From Massilia sp. ST3 (lineage in GTDB: Bacteria > Pseudomonadota > Gammaproteobacteria > Burkholderiales > Burkholderiaceae_D): a stretch of 64,000 nucleotides of DNA. The notes beneath the pieces were generated by a model. The model searched no databases and was not told the DNA's origin. It saw only the letters and a program-made list of their open reading frames with translations. The stretch covers positions 1 through 64,000 of the forward strand of contig NZ_JAGPWC010000027.1 of the NCBI RefSeq assembly GCF_018119405.1, in the 5' to 3' direction. A program made the position numbers and the translations under genes. Below, in pieces: positions 17,727 through 26,572 of this stretch (positions within the stretch are counted from its first letter, which is position 1; every line of letters starts with the position of its first letter).

Positions 17727-19325
17727 ATGAAGTTCAACAATCTCCGTATTGGCACTCGCCTCGGCGCCGCCTTCGCCGCCATCCTCGTTCTCATGAGCTT
17801 CATGCTCGCCAGTGCGCTTTGGCAGCTGGGCCGGATCGACCACGCCAAGGAGGTCATGGCCATGGCCGAGCACAAGGCCAGCCTCGCCAGCGACTGGTTA
17901 TCGGGCATCGCCACCAACAGCGTGCGCACCCTGGCCCGGGCCAAGAGCACCGATCCCGCCGACGACGCCTACTACGCGGCGGAGATGAAAGCCGTCAGCG
18001 CGAACGTGAGCAAGGTCCAGAAGGAGCTCGAAGCCCTGGTCGAGAGCGACAAGGGCAAGGCGCTGCTCCAGGCCGTGGCCGAGAACAGGAAGGCCTATAC
18101 CGCCATCCGCGACGAGGCCTATAAACGCAAGAGCGCGCTCGGCCCGGGCAGCGAGGAGCTCAAGACCTATGTCAAGGGATCCCTGTTGCCTGCGATGGAG
18201 CGCTATGTCCGCTCGGTGCAGGACGTGGCCGCCTACCAGAAACAGCTGTTCGAGGACGCCAGCCGCCGCATCGATGCCATGCACGCACAGGGGCAGCGCC
18301 TCCTGGTCGCCATTGGCGCCGTGGCCCTGCTGTGCGGCGCGGGGTTCGGCATGGCGCTCACGCGAGGCATCACGCGCCCCCTGGGCAGCGCCGTCGGGCT
18401 GGCCCGGCGGGTGGCCTCGGGCGACCTGACCGCCGACATCCGCGTCGATACGCGCGACGAGGTCGGCGAGCTGCTGGCGGCCCTGAAGACCATGAACGGG
18501 CAGCTGCTCAAGACCGTCACCGACGTGCGCGCCGGCACCGAGACCATCGTCACGGCTTCGCGCCAGATCTCGGCGGGCAACCTCGACCTGTCGGCCCGTA
18601 CCGAGCAGCAGGCCGGCTCGCTGGAGGAGACCGCGTCCTCGATGGAAGAACTGACCGGCACCGTGCGCCAGAACGCGGACAATGCGCGCCAGGCCAATAC
18701 GCTGGCGCTGGCCGCCGCCGAAATCGCCGTGCGCGGCGGCACCGTGGTGTCGCAGGTGGTGGCCACGATGGAGTCGATCAACGCCTCGTCCAGGCAGATC
18801 GGCGACATCATCGGGGTCATCGACAGCATCGCCTTCCAGACCAACATCCTGGCCCTGAACGCGGCGGTGGAAGCCGCGCGCGCCGGCGAGCAGGGGCGGG
18901 GCTTCGCCGTGGTCGCCTCCGAAGTGCGCAACCTGGCCCAGCGCTCGGCCGGTGCGGCCAAGGAGATCCGCACCCTGATCACCGATTCGGTGTCCAAGGT
19001 CGATGCCGGCGGCCGCCTGGTCGACGAGGCCGGGGCCACCATGCAGGAAATCGTGCAAGGCATCGCGCGCGTCACCGACATCATGTCCGAGATCGCCTCG
19101 GCCAGCGCCGAACAGACGCTCGGCATCGAGCAGGTCAATGCCGCGATCACCCAGATGGATGGCGCCACCCAGCAGAACGCGGCCCTGGTCGAGGAGGCCG
19201 CGGCGGCCGCGGCGTCGCTGCAGGACCAGGCGGCCGCGCTGGCGCAGTTGGTCAGCACCTTCACGGTGCACGCCGCCCCGGTATCGCCACCGGCCGCACG
19301 GCGCGCGCGTCTCGTGCACGCCTGA
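17727..19325 (+). CDS. Methyl-accepting chemotaxis protein
   Basis: A 532-residue transmembrane chemoreceptor. TM1 is at about 11-31, followed by a periplasmic four-helix-bundle-type sensor (about 32-192), TM2 (about 195-215), a HAMP domain ([20 protein letters not shown]) and a long signalling coiled coil. The CheA/CheW-contact hairpin is intact ([19 protein letters not shown]). Glu/Gln-rich methylation helices flank it. There is no obvious C-terminal CheR-docking pentapeptide. The ligand is unknown. The start ATG gives [16 protein letters not shown], common for this family. It stands alone, far from the che operon, and probably feeds into it. Confidence 0.95.
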   Translation: MKFNNLRIGTRLGAAFAAILVLMSFMLASALWQLGRIDHAKEVMAMAEHKASLASDWLSGIATNSVRTLARAKSTDPADDAYYAAEMKAVSANVSKVQKELEALVESDKGKALLQAVAENRKAYTAIRDEAYKRKSALGPGSEELKTYVKGSLLPAMERYVRSVQDVAAYQKQLFEDASRRIDAMHAQGQRLLVAIGAVALLCGAGFGMALTRGITRPLGSAVGLARRVASGDLTADIRVDTRDEVGELLAALKTMNGQLLKTVTDVRAGTETIVTASRQISAGNLDLSARTEQQAGSLEETASSMEELTGTVRQNADNARQANTLALAAAEIAVRGGTVVSQVVATMESINASSRQIGDIIGVIDSIAFQTNILALNAAVEAARAGEQGRGFAVVASEVRNLAQRSAGAAKEIRTLITDSVSKVDAGGRLVDEAGATMQEIVQGIARVTDIMSEIASASAEQTLGIEQVNAAITQMDGATQQNAALVEEAAAAAASLQDQAAALAQLVSTFTVHAAPVSPPAARRARLVHA

Positions 19326-19439
19326 ATCCCGGCCTGAACCCCGGCGTCTCCGGCCGGGGACGGATCACCCGGCCGGCGGGACGAAAGCCGGCAGCCCGGC
19401 GGTCCCGAGGCGCCGGTGCGCTGCTATACTCGGCGCACC

Positions 19440-20561
19440 ATGAACCACGCATTCCCGGCCGCTCCCGCGCCGCCCCTCAAGACCGTCGCCTGGGCCGTGC
19501 TCCTGTGGACGGCGGTCAGCGCGCTCGGCGCCCTGCAGACCTATAGCGACAACCTGCGCGCCGGCGCCGAGAGCCACTATCCGGCCCTCCTGGTCACCTG
19601 GTTCATCGAATACGCGGTGCCGCTGATCGTCCTGAGCGCGGGCCTGAGCCTGGCGCTGGCGCGCCGGCCGGAACTGGTGGCGCGCCCACGGCGGGTGGTC
19701 GCCCTGTTCGTCGGCCTGATGGCCGTGTTCCAGCCGCTGCAATGGCTGTACATGGCCTGGCTGCGCGGCTACCTGCCGGTGGCCGGCCCGGACGAGGCCT
19801 GGCAGCTGTTCCTCAAGATGCTGCTGGTCGGCTGGTTTTCCGCCACCGGGACCTTCGCCGCCATCCTGGCGATCCATTACTGGCGCCATGCGCTGGAGCG
19901 CGAGCTGGCCTGGCAGCGCTCGCAGACCGACATGCTGAACCTGCGCCTGGCGCTGGAAGAACAGCGCATGCTGGCGCTGCGCGCCCAGTTCGAACCGCAC
20001 TTCCTGTTCAACGCGCTGAACGCGATCAGCGCCCTGGTGCGCGCCAACGACAAGGCGCTGGCGCTGGGCGGCATCGGGCGGCTGAGCGACCTGCTGCGCT
20101 ACGCGCTCTCGGCCAGCGCGCGCAATACCGCCACCGTCGCCGAGGAGCTGCAGTTCGTGCGCGACTACCTGGACCTGCAGCGCCTGCGCTACGAGGACCG
20201 GCTGCAGGTCGGCATCGAAGGCGCCGGTCCATGGCTGCACGAGATCGGCTGTCCGCCCCTGATCCTGCAGCCGCTGCTGGAAAACGCGCTGCGCCACGAC
20301 CTCGATTGCAGGGAAGGACCGGGCGACATCCGCGTCCGATTCGCACGTGAAATGGAAAGTGGGGGCCAGGGCGAGGTGCTGTCGATCCGGGTGACCAACC
20401 CGGCCAGCGGCCAGGCATCAATCAATCCCGGCGCCGGCCTCGGCCTGGCGAACACGCGCGACCGGCTGCGCCTGATGCATCCCGCGGCTTCGCTGCGGGC
20501 GGGGCTGGAAGGGGAACGCTTCGTGGCCGAGATTCGCCTGCCGCTTGGCGTCCAGGACTAG
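19440..20561 (+). CDS. LytS-type sensor histidine kinase
   Basis: A 373-residue inner-membrane sensor kinase. It has four hydrophobic helices in the first ~150 residues and no clear extracytoplasmic domain, then a short coiled coil (LALEEQRMLALRAQ). The His_kinase domain carries the phospho-acceptor in FEPHFLFNALNAIS, and the HATPase has the N box PLLENALRH and a G box GLGLANTRDRL. This is the LytS/YehU class that pairs with LytTR regulators, and such a regulator follows after four bases. The stimulus is unknown; the membrane bundle may sense lipophilic or envelope signals. Confidence 0.92.
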   Translation: MNHAFPAAPAPPLKTVAWAVLLWTAVSALGALQTYSDNLRAGAESHYPALLVTWFIEYAVPLIVLSAGLSLALARRPELVARPRRVVALFVGLMAVFQPLQWLYMAWLRGYLPVAGPDEAWQLFLKMLLVGWFSATGTFAAILAIHYWRHALERELAWQRSQTDMLNLRLALEEQRMLALRAQFEPHFLFNALNAISALVRANDKALALGGIGRLSDLLRYALSASARNTATVAEELQFVRDYLDLQRLRYEDRLQVGIEGAGPWLHEIGCPPLILQPLLENALRHDLDCREGPGDIRVRFAREMESGGQGEVLSIRVTNPASGQASINPGAGLGLANTRDRLRLMHPAASLRAGLEGERFVAEIRLPLGVQD

Positions 20562-20565
20562 CGCG

Positions 20566-21330
20566 ATGCCGGTACGCTACCTGATCGTCGACGACGAGGC
20601 GCGCAGCCGCAGCAACCTGCGCCTCGCCCTGACCGACGCCTCGGATTGGGAGCTGGCCGCCGAATGCGCCAGCGCGGCCGCCGCGCGCGAGGCGCTGGCG
20701 CGGCATGCGGCCGACGTGGTCTTCCTCGATATCCAGATGCCGGGGGAGTCGGGACTGGTGCTGGCGCGCGAACTCGCCGCCCAGCCCGCGCCGCCCCTGG
20801 TCATCTTCGTCACCGCCTACAGCGAACACGCGATCGACGCCTTCGAGGTGTTCGCGCTCGACTACCTGCTCAAGCCGATCGGCGACGCACGCCTGGCCCA
20901 GGCGGTGGAGCGGGCCGCCGGGATGCTGGCGCAGCGCCAGCGCGGCGCCTACGCGGCCGCCTTACGCGACTATGCCGGCGCAGGGACGGGTTCAGCCGAG
21001 GCCCGGCGCATGGAGCACGTCAACGTGCGCTCGGTCGGCAGCATCGAGCGCATCCGCTTCGAGGACATCCTGTGGATGCAGGCGGCCAGCAATTACGTCG
21101 AACTGCACCTGGCGGCGCGCAGCGTGCTGCACCGGATCACGCTGAACCGCATGGAAACCCTGCTGCCGCCGGGCGACTACCTGCGCGTGCACCGCAGCAC
21201 CATCGTCAGGCGCGACCAGATCGCGCTGCTGGCGACCGATGGCGACGGCAGCTACCGCCTGACCCTGCGCTGCGGCGCCGTGACGGCGGTGAGCGAGCGT
21301 TACCTGGCGGCGCTCAAGTCGGCCATGTGA
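20566..21330 (+). CDS. LytTR-family response regulator
   Basis: A 254-residue two-component regulator. The REC domain (1-120) has the acidic pocket in LIVDDEA, phospho-acceptor Asp55 (VVFLDIQMPG) and the conserved Lys in DYLLKPIG. A LytTR DNA-binding domain (about 150-254) shows the typical ILWMQAASNYVELHL and YLRVHRSTIVRRDQI. The ATG at 20566 gives the canonical MPVRYLIVDDEA; upstream in-frame codons overlap the kinase. It is cognate to the LytS-type kinase. Targets are unknown, but the beta-lactamase/acyltransferase/esterase unit starts 92 bases downstream in the same direction and is a candidate. Confidence 0.93.
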   Translation: MPVRYLIVDDEARSRSNLRLALTDASDWELAAECASAAAAREALARHAADVVFLDIQMPGESGLVLARELAAQPAPPLVIFVTAYSEHAIDAFEVFALDYLLKPIGDARLAQAVERAAGMLAQRQRGAYAAALRDYAGAGTGSAEARRMEHVNVRSVGSIERIRFEDILWMQAASNYVELHLAARSVLHRITLNRMETLLPPGDYLRVHRSTIVRRDQIALLATDGDGSYRLTLRCGAVTAVSERYLAALKSAM

Positions 21331-21422
21331 CGAACGTCCCCGTGGCTGGGACGGCTGCGCTGGTTCCGCCGCGGCGCGCTCCCTAGACTGTGCCTTCATA
21401 GTGATCATTACGGGAGATCTTC

Positions 21423-22589
21423 TTGCACCTGTCCTTGCTTTCCCTCGCACGCGCGGCGCTGGCCTGCGCCTGCATCCTGCCCCTTGCCGCTCCGGCGGCC
21501 GAACCGGCGGCGCTGCGCGCGCTGGCCGACCGCACCATCCGTCCACTGATGGCGCAGTACGGCGTGCCCGGCATGGCGGTCGGCATCACCGCCGGCGGCC
21601 GGACCATGTTCTTCAACTACGGCATGGCGTCGACGCAGGACGGCGCGCCCGTGACCAAACACACCCTGTTCGAACTGGGCTCGATCAGCAAGACCTTTGC
21701 CGCGACCCTGGCGCTCTACGGCCAGGCCCAGGGCAAGCTGTCGCTCGACGACCATCCCGGCGACTACCTGCCCGCACTCAAGGGCAGCCCCATCGACAAA
21801 GCCAGCCTGCGCCATCTCGGCACCTATACGGCGGGCGGCCTGCCGCTGCAATTCCCCGATGAGGTGGAGGGCATGGCGGCGACCATGGCCTATTACGGCG
21901 CATGGCGGCCGGACGCCGCGCCGGGGACCCTGCGCCGCTATTCCAACCCCAGCATCGGCCTGCTGGGTCAGGCGACGGCGGCCGCGCTGGGCCAGGGCTT
22001 CGGCGAGGCGCTCGAAGGGCAGCTGCTTCCCGCGCTGGGCCTGCGCGACACCTATGCGATGGTGCCGCCGGCGGCGATGGGGCGCTACGCCTGGGGTGTG
22101 GATGCGGCCGGCAAACCGGCGCGGGCCACGCGCGCCGCGCTCGACGTCCAGACCTACGGCATCAAGTCGAGCGCCGCCGACATGATCCGCTACCTCCAGG
22201 CGAACATGGAACCGTCCCGCCTCGTGGGGCCGGCGCGGCTTGCGGTGGAGGGGACCCATGTGGGCTACTACCGCGTCGGCGAGATGGTGCAGGGGCTCGG
22301 CTGGGAGCAGTACCGCCCGCCGCTGAGCCTGGCGCGCCTGCTGGCCGGGAACGCGGCCGGGATGATCCACGCCCCGAATCCGGCCACGCCCGTCGCTCCC
22401 CAGGCGGCGCCCCCCGGGACACTGTTCAACAAGACCGGCTCGACCCGGGGCTTCGGCGCCTATGCGCTGTTCGTGCCGGACCGGAAGATCGGCATTGTCC
22501 TGCTGGCCAACAAGAATTTCCCGATTCCGGCGCGGATCGAGGCGGCCCATGCGCTGATGGAAGCGCTCGACCCCAGGGGCGGCCGATGA
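21423..22589 (+). CDS. Class C (AmpC-type) serine beta-lactamase
   Basis: A 388-residue periplasmic enzyme with a signal peptide (cleavage near PAAEPAA, about residue 25). The catalytic triad motifs of class C enzymes are intact: S87-I-S-K90, Y173-S-N175 and K337-T-G339. The contexts RYSNPSIGLLG and MVQGLGWEQY are typical AmpC, not merely esterase or DD-peptidase relatives. Cephalosporin hydrolysis is likely, though unproven. Translation appears to start at TTG, since GGGAGA lies about five bases before it and no ATG fits. There is no ampR beside it. Its stop overlaps the acyltransferase ATG by four bases. Confidence 0.88.
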   Translation: MHLSLLSLARAALACACILPLAAPAAEPAALRALADRTIRPLMAQYGVPGMAVGITAGGRTMFFNYGMASTQDGAPVTKHTLFELGSISKTFAATLALYGQAQGKLSLDDHPGDYLPALKGSPIDKASLRHLGTYTAGGLPLQFPDEVEGMAATMAYYGAWRPDAAPGTLRRYSNPSIGLLGQATAAALGQGFGEALEGQLLPALGLRDTYAMVPPAAMGRYAWGVDAAGKPARATRAALDVQTYGIKSSAADMIRYLQANMEPSRLVGPARLAVEGTHVGYYRVGEMVQGLGWEQYRPPLSLARLLAGNAAGMIHAPNPATPVAPQAAPPGTLFNKTGSTRGFGAYALFVPDRKIGIVLLANKNFPIPARIEAAHALMEALDPRGGR

Positions 22590-23707
22590 CGGCGCCGTTT
22601 CCTTCGGCCGCGATCCTGGACACCGCGCTCGCGCACGGCCGCGCCAGGAATGCGGGCATCGACTGCCTGCGCGGCCTGGCCATCCTGCTGGTGATCGTGC
22701 ACCACCTGGCGTTGCCTTTCCGCCTGCCGCTGGGCCCCAGCCTGCTGAGCGAATGGTGGCCCAGGCGCCTGCTCGACGCCATCGGTTTCAACGGCTACGA
22801 GGCGGTGTACGTCTTCTTCGTCATCTCCGGCTTCCTGATCGCGCGCAGCATCATCGAACGCGATGGAAGCCTGGAGCGGGTCGACCTGCGCCGCTTCTAC
22901 GCGGCGCGCGCGCGCCGCATCCTGCCCTTGCTGGCCCTGGTGCTGGCCTGCCTGGCGGCGCTGGGCTGGATGGGCATGCCCGGCTTCGCTCCGGAAAACG
23001 CGGAGCAGAGCGTAGTCGGCCTGCTGGCGGCGGCGCTCAGCTTCAGCTTCAACCTCTATGAAGGCCGTACCGGCTGGGCGCCGGCGGGCTGGGACGTGCT
23101 GTGGTCGCTGTCGATCGAGGAAATGTTCTACCTGGGCTTTCCCTTGCTGTGCCTGTGGCTGCCGCGCCGGATCCTGGCCGGCCTGCTGCTGGCCTGGGCC
23201 CTGGCCCTGCTGCCGCTGCGCGCGCTGGTGCCCGTCGCCGACGAGGTATGGTGGGAGAAGGCCTACCTGCCCGGCATGGCGGCCATCGCCTGGGGCGTAC
23301 TGGCCGCCATGCTGGCCCAGCGCTGGCGTCCGGGCCGGCGCATGGCGCGCGCCATGGCGCTGCTGGGCGCATGCTGCCTGCTGGCGGTGCTGGGGTGGCC
23401 CGACCTGGTGCACCGCCACCTGTTCAAGTCCGCCCTCTACGTCCTGTGCATCGGCGCCTGCCTGCTCTTGTGCGCCTTCCACGCCCATCCGCCGGCACTG
23501 CGCCGGGGACTGGGCTGGCTGGCGCGCATGGGGCGCCTGAGCTACGAGCTCTATCTGTCGCACATGTTCGTGGTCCTGGGCGCCGCTGCGCTGTACCGCA
23601 GCGTATTGGGCGAGACCCAGGCCTGGACCTTCGCCATCTACCTGCCCGTGCTCTACGTGTGCGTGCTGCTGGCGCGGGGATTGCAATCGCTGACGGAGTC
23701 GCCATGA
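22586..23707 (+). CDS. Acyltransferase 3 (OafA-like) membrane protein
   Basis: A 373-residue integral membrane O-acyltransferase with about ten helices. The family motif is seen at the start (GIDCLRGLAILLVIVHHLALP, where the R and the H pair are conserved), followed by FFVISGFLIARSIIERDGS and the RRFYAARARRILP loop. Such enzymes acetylate or acylate sugars of LPS, capsule, peptidoglycan or exported compounds. The ATG overlaps the beta-lactamase stop by four bases and its own stop overlaps the next start by four, so the three products are translated in step. The acceptor is unknown. Confidence 0.9.
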   Translation: MTAPFPSAAILDTALAHGRARNAGIDCLRGLAILLVIVHHLALPFRLPLGPSLLSEWWPRRLLDAIGFNGYEAVYVFFVISGFLIARSIIERDGSLERVDLRRFYAARARRILPLLALVLACLAALGWMGMPGFAPENAEQSVVGLLAAALSFSFNLYEGRTGWAPAGWDVLWSLSIEEMFYLGFPLLCLWLPRRILAGLLLAWALALLPLRALVPVADEVWWEKAYLPGMAAIAWGVLAAMLAQRWRPGRRMARAMALLGACCLLAVLGWPDLVHRHLFKSALYVLCIGACLLLCAFHAHPPALRRGLGWLARMGRLSYELYLSHMFVVLGAAALYRSVLGETQAWTFAIYLPVLYVCVLLARGLQSLTESP

Positions 23708-24618
23708 CCTTCATCCATACCAAGACCGCCGGCTTGCTGCTGGCCCTGTGCTGCCTGTCCGGCGCCGCCGCCGCCGGGCCGTCCCCAGCGTCCGCCTATG
23801 CCCTCGACAACACGGAAGTGCGCGACATCCGTGCGCAAGCCTTGCAGCGCGACTACCAGCTGTATGTGGCCCTGCCGGACTCCTACAGAGAGGGCGGCAA
23901 GCGCTACCCGGTGCTGTTCGTGACCGACGCCAACTACGCCTTCCCGGTCGTACGCGGCATCGCGCAGCGCCTGCACAAGCATGCGGGCATGGAAGAGGCG
24001 ATCGTGGTCGGCCTGTCGTATGCGAAGGGCGACAGCGGCGTCCACAGCCGCCGGCGCGACTACACGCCCAGCGTGCCGCGCAAGCAAAGCTACCGCGCCG
24101 ACATGCCGGGCCGGGCCCCGGAATTCGGCGGCGCGGCCGCCTACGGCAAGTTCCTCACCGGCGAAGTGCTGCCGCTGGTCGCGCGCCACTACCGCGCCGA
24201 CATGGGGCGCAAGATCTTCGTCGGCCATTCCTACGGCAGCCTGCTCGGCCTGCAGTTGCTGCTGGGCGCGCCGCGCAGCTTCGAGCACTACATCCTCGGC
24301 AGCCCGTCGCTATGGTTCGACGGCGGCGTGATGTTCGAGCGCGAACAGGCCTATGCCGCGCGCCACAAGGACTTGCCGGCCTCGGTGTTCTTCGGGATCG
24401 GCGGGCTGGAGCGCCTGGCGCCGGGCAAGCGGCGCTCGCGCAGCGAGGAGGAGGCCGACATGGTGGAGGACTTGCGCGAGTTCGACGGCCTGCTCGCGCA
24501 GCGCCGCTATCCGGGCCTGAAGACGAAGCTGCGGGTGTTCCATGAAGAAGACCACGCGAGCGTGTTCCCCGCCGTGCTGACGCACGGCTTGCGCAGCTAC
24601 CTCAAGTCGTCGAAGTGA
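23704..24618 (+). CDS. Secreted alpha/beta hydrolase, esterase D/IroE-like
   Basis: A 304-residue hydrolase with a signal peptide (TAGLLLALCCLSGAAAAG, cleavage near residue 24), so probably periplasmic. The nucleophile elbow is GHSYGS (around 180), and the ending HEEDHASVF provides the catalytic His. The early strand YQLYVALPDSY followed by YPVLFVTDANY is typical of the putative esterase family (PF00756), which includes siderophore esterases. It is coupled to the acyltransferase by a four-base overlap. A role in deacylating the acyltransferase product, or in processing an acylated substrate, is inference from context only. Confidence 0.88.
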   Translation: MTFIHTKTAGLLLALCCLSGAAAAGPSPASAYALDNTEVRDIRAQALQRDYQLYVALPDSYREGGKRYPVLFVTDANYAFPVVRGIAQRLHKHAGMEEAIVVGLSYAKGDSGVHSRRRDYTPSVPRKQSYRADMPGRAPEFGGAAAYGKFLTGEVLPLVARHYRADMGRKIFVGHSYGSLLGLQLLLGAPRSFEHYILGSPSLWFDGGVMFEREQAYAARHKDLPASVFFGIGGLERLAPGKRRSRSEEEADMVEDLREFDGLLAQRRYPGLKTKLRVFHEEDHASVFPAVLTHGLRSYLKSSK

Positions 24619-24939
24619 GCGCATGCCGCTCGAAGTGCAGGCGGTCGTACCACACGCCGCCCAGCTCGAAACTGCGCCTGGAGTGACCGAACCGGACGAA
24701 GCCGTTGCGCAGCAGGACGCGCACCGAGCCCAGGTTTTCCGCGCGCGCGTCCGCCTCGATGCGCAGCGTTCCGTGTCCTCGATCGCCATCGCGATCGCCT
24801 GCGCCACGCCTTTCCTGGCGTAGTAGGAGGCCGGCCGCGCGTTGATGGTGGATTCGAAGAAGGCCCGGTTATCGGTTTCGAATGCGAGCAGGGCGTCCAG
24901 GTCGGCGCGACCCGGTGCGGCGAGACGGAGGGTGGGCAT
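24602..24939 (-). pseudogene. GNAT acetyltransferase, internally deleted and frameshifted
   Basis: The frame starting MPTLRLAAPGRADLDALLAF encodes the first ~56 residues of a RimJ-like GNAT (FETDNRAFFESTINARPASYY). It then loses similarity near 24780. The family C-terminus reappears in a different frame: LRIEADARAENLGSVRVLL, then RNGFVRFG and WYDRLHFERH, ending in a TGA at 24602-24604. The middle of the domain, with the acetyl-CoA loop, is missing (roughly 60 codons). The two halves look well conserved, so the deletion may be recent. The 3' end overlaps the end of the hydrolase gene by 17 bases on the opposite strand. Confidence 0.8.
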
Positions 24940-24998
24940 GCGACGGCTTCCGGTGGGATTGCCGGCATTGTACTACCGGCCGCGGTGGCCGGCGGCGT

Positions 24999-26357
24999 TC
25001 AGTGGGCGACCGTTTCGCGCACCGTGTTCCAGGCCGCGCCGGCGCACACCGTCACCACCCGGTTGCGCCCGGCCGACTTGGCTTCGTACATAGCGCGGTC
25101 GGCGGCGATGAAGAAGGAACGCAGGTCGTCGAACAGGGTCGGGACGATGGTCGCCACGCCGACGCTGACGGTGACCATCTCGGAGGTGGTCGAGCGAGGG
25201 TTCGGCATGGCCAGGCGCTCGACGTGGGCGCGGATCGCCTCGGCCAGGCCGGCCGCGCCCTCGGCGGCGGTTTCGCCCAGCAGCACCACGAATTCCTCGC
25301 CGCCGTAGCGCGCCGCCAGGTCGGCCGGGCGCACCGCGTGCTCCTGCAGCACCTCGGCCACCATCTGCAGGCACTGGTCGCCCTCGGCGTGGCCCAGGCT
25401 GTCGTTGTAGCCCTTGAAGTGGTCGACGTCGAGCACGAGCAGCGACAGGGGCTGGCCGCTGCGGATGGCGCGCTGCCATTCCTTTTCCAGGGCGCTGTCG
25501 AAGTGGCGGCGGTTGGCGATGCGGGTCAGCGGATCGACCAGCGCCGCGCGCTGCAGCGCCGTCTCGGACTGCTTGTGGTGAGTAATGTCGTGCAGCAGGG
25601 CGACGAACAGCGGTTCGCTGCCCGCCATGGGGGTCAGGCTCAGGTCCATGGCGCGCAGCGTGCCGTCGCGCTGGCGCACCAGCACTTCGCGCGTGCCGCG
25701 GCAGCGGGCGGCGAGCTCCGGATCGTCGCGCTCGGCGAAGTAGGCCGCATAGTCCTCGTCCGCAGGCTCGGCCAGCAGCCCGGCCAGCGGCAGGCCGACC
25801 AGTTCGCGCATGCTGTGCGCCACGAAGCCTTCGCTGGCCGGGTTGGCGTAGACGATGCGGCCGTCGCCGTTGACCAGTATCAGGCCTTCGTCCATGCCGT
25901 CGAGGATCATCTGCAGGCGGTCGTTCTGCTGCTTCTGGCTGACGCTATGGCGGCGGAAACGCAGGTGGGCGCCGACGCGGGCGCAGACCTCGGCCATGCG
26001 CACCGGCTTGGAAATATAGTCGACCGCGCCGGTGTCGAAGCCGGCCACGATGTCCTCGGTCTCGCCGCAGGCGCTCACGAAGATCACGGGAATATGGGCG
26101 GTGTCGGGCTGGCGCTTGAGGCGGCGGCAGATCTCGAGGCCGTCGAGGTCGGGCAGCAGCACGTCGAGCAGGATCAGGTCGGGCTGGACGCGGGCGGCGA
26201 TGTCCAGCGCGCGCTTGCCGGTGGTGGCGATGAAGGTCTGGTAACCCTGCTGGCGCATGATCTCCTGCAGCAGCCCGAGGCTGTCAGGGGCATCGTCAAC
26301 GATGAGGATCGCGGACTGGCGCGCGGGCGCGGAGAACGCGAGGGCAGGGGGAATCAT
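24999..26357 (-). CDS. Response regulator diguanylate cyclase (REC-PAS-GGDEF)
   Basis: A 452-residue cytoplasmic c-di-GMP synthase. The REC domain (about 15-135) has Asp65 in LILLDVLLPDLDG and Lys in YISKPVRM. The PAS domain (about 150-270) contains ILVNGDGRIVYANPA. The GGDEF domain (about 285-440) has active site RYGGEEF and an intact RxxD inhibitory site (RPAD) exactly five residues before it, so product feedback is expected. It has no adjacent kinase. The ATG at 26357 follows a gap with two hairpins. It may counterbalance the HD-GYP protein at 15231. Confidence 0.93.
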   Translation of the reverse strand: MIPPALAFSAPARQSAILIVDDAPDSLGLLQEIMRQQGYQTFIATTGKRALDIAARVQPDLILLDVLLPDLDGLEICRRLKRQPDTAHIPVIFVSACGETEDIVAGFDTGAVDYISKPVRMAEVCARVGAHLRFRRHSVSQKQQNDRLQMILDGMDEGLILVNGDGRIVYANPASEGFVAHSMRELVGLPLAGLLAEPADEDYAAYFAERDDPELAARCRGTREVLVRQRDGTLRAMDLSLTPMAGSEPLFVALLHDITHHKQSETALQRAALVDPLTRIANRRHFDSALEKEWQRAIRSGQPLSLLVLDVDHFKGYNDSLGHAEGDQCLQMVAEVLQEHAVRPADLAARYGGEEFVVLLGETAAEGAAGLAEAIRAHVERLAMPNPRSTTSEMVTVSVGVATIVPTLFDDLRSFFIAADRAMYEAKSAGRNRVVTVCAGAAWNTVRETVAH

Positions 26358-26416
26358 GGGGGTCTGGTCAAAACGGCATGGGCGACCTGAGAATCATACT
26401 CCCAAAATGAATCCAT

Positions 26417-26436
26417 CCGGCAACTTTTATTGCCGG
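26417..26436. terminator. Hairpin CCGGCAA/TTGCCGG in the aminotransferase - cyclase gap
   Basis: A perfect 7-bp stem (26417-26423 and 26430-26436) with a six-base loop lies in an A/T-rich stretch. Read leftward it sits between the aminotransferase stop and the cyclase start, so it could end aminotransferase transcription or lie in the cyclase leader. There is no clear U-run on that strand. On the plus strand it is followed by TTATTTA, but no plus-strand gene leads into it. Confidence 0.45.
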
Positions 26437-26527
26437 TTATTTACACGTAATGTTTAGTTATGGCCGAGTGTGTTGCGAGACTGCCACTACAGTTGGCTGA
26501 TTTGCCAATGTTGAGGCGGGAGGCCGC

Positions 26528-26564
26528 GGCCGTGGCGGTGCTGGGGGAGCGCAGCGCCACGGCC
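26528..26564 (-). terminator. Strong GC hairpin directly after the aminotransferase gene
   Basis: A perfect 10-bp inverted repeat, GGCCGTGGCG and CGCCACGGCC, with a 17-base loop that can pair further. It begins eight bases downstream of the aminotransferase stop. Without a U tract it would be a Rho-assisted terminator or a 3'-end protecting hairpin. Confidence 0.5.
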
Positions 26565-26572
26565 GGGAGGAA

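Noticed and set aside
21902..22585. N-terminal extension of the acyltransferase frame inside the beta-lactamase gene
   Set aside because: It is shadow of the beta-lactamase frame; the acyltransferase motif begins after the ATG at 22586 and the four-base overlap is typical of coupled genes.
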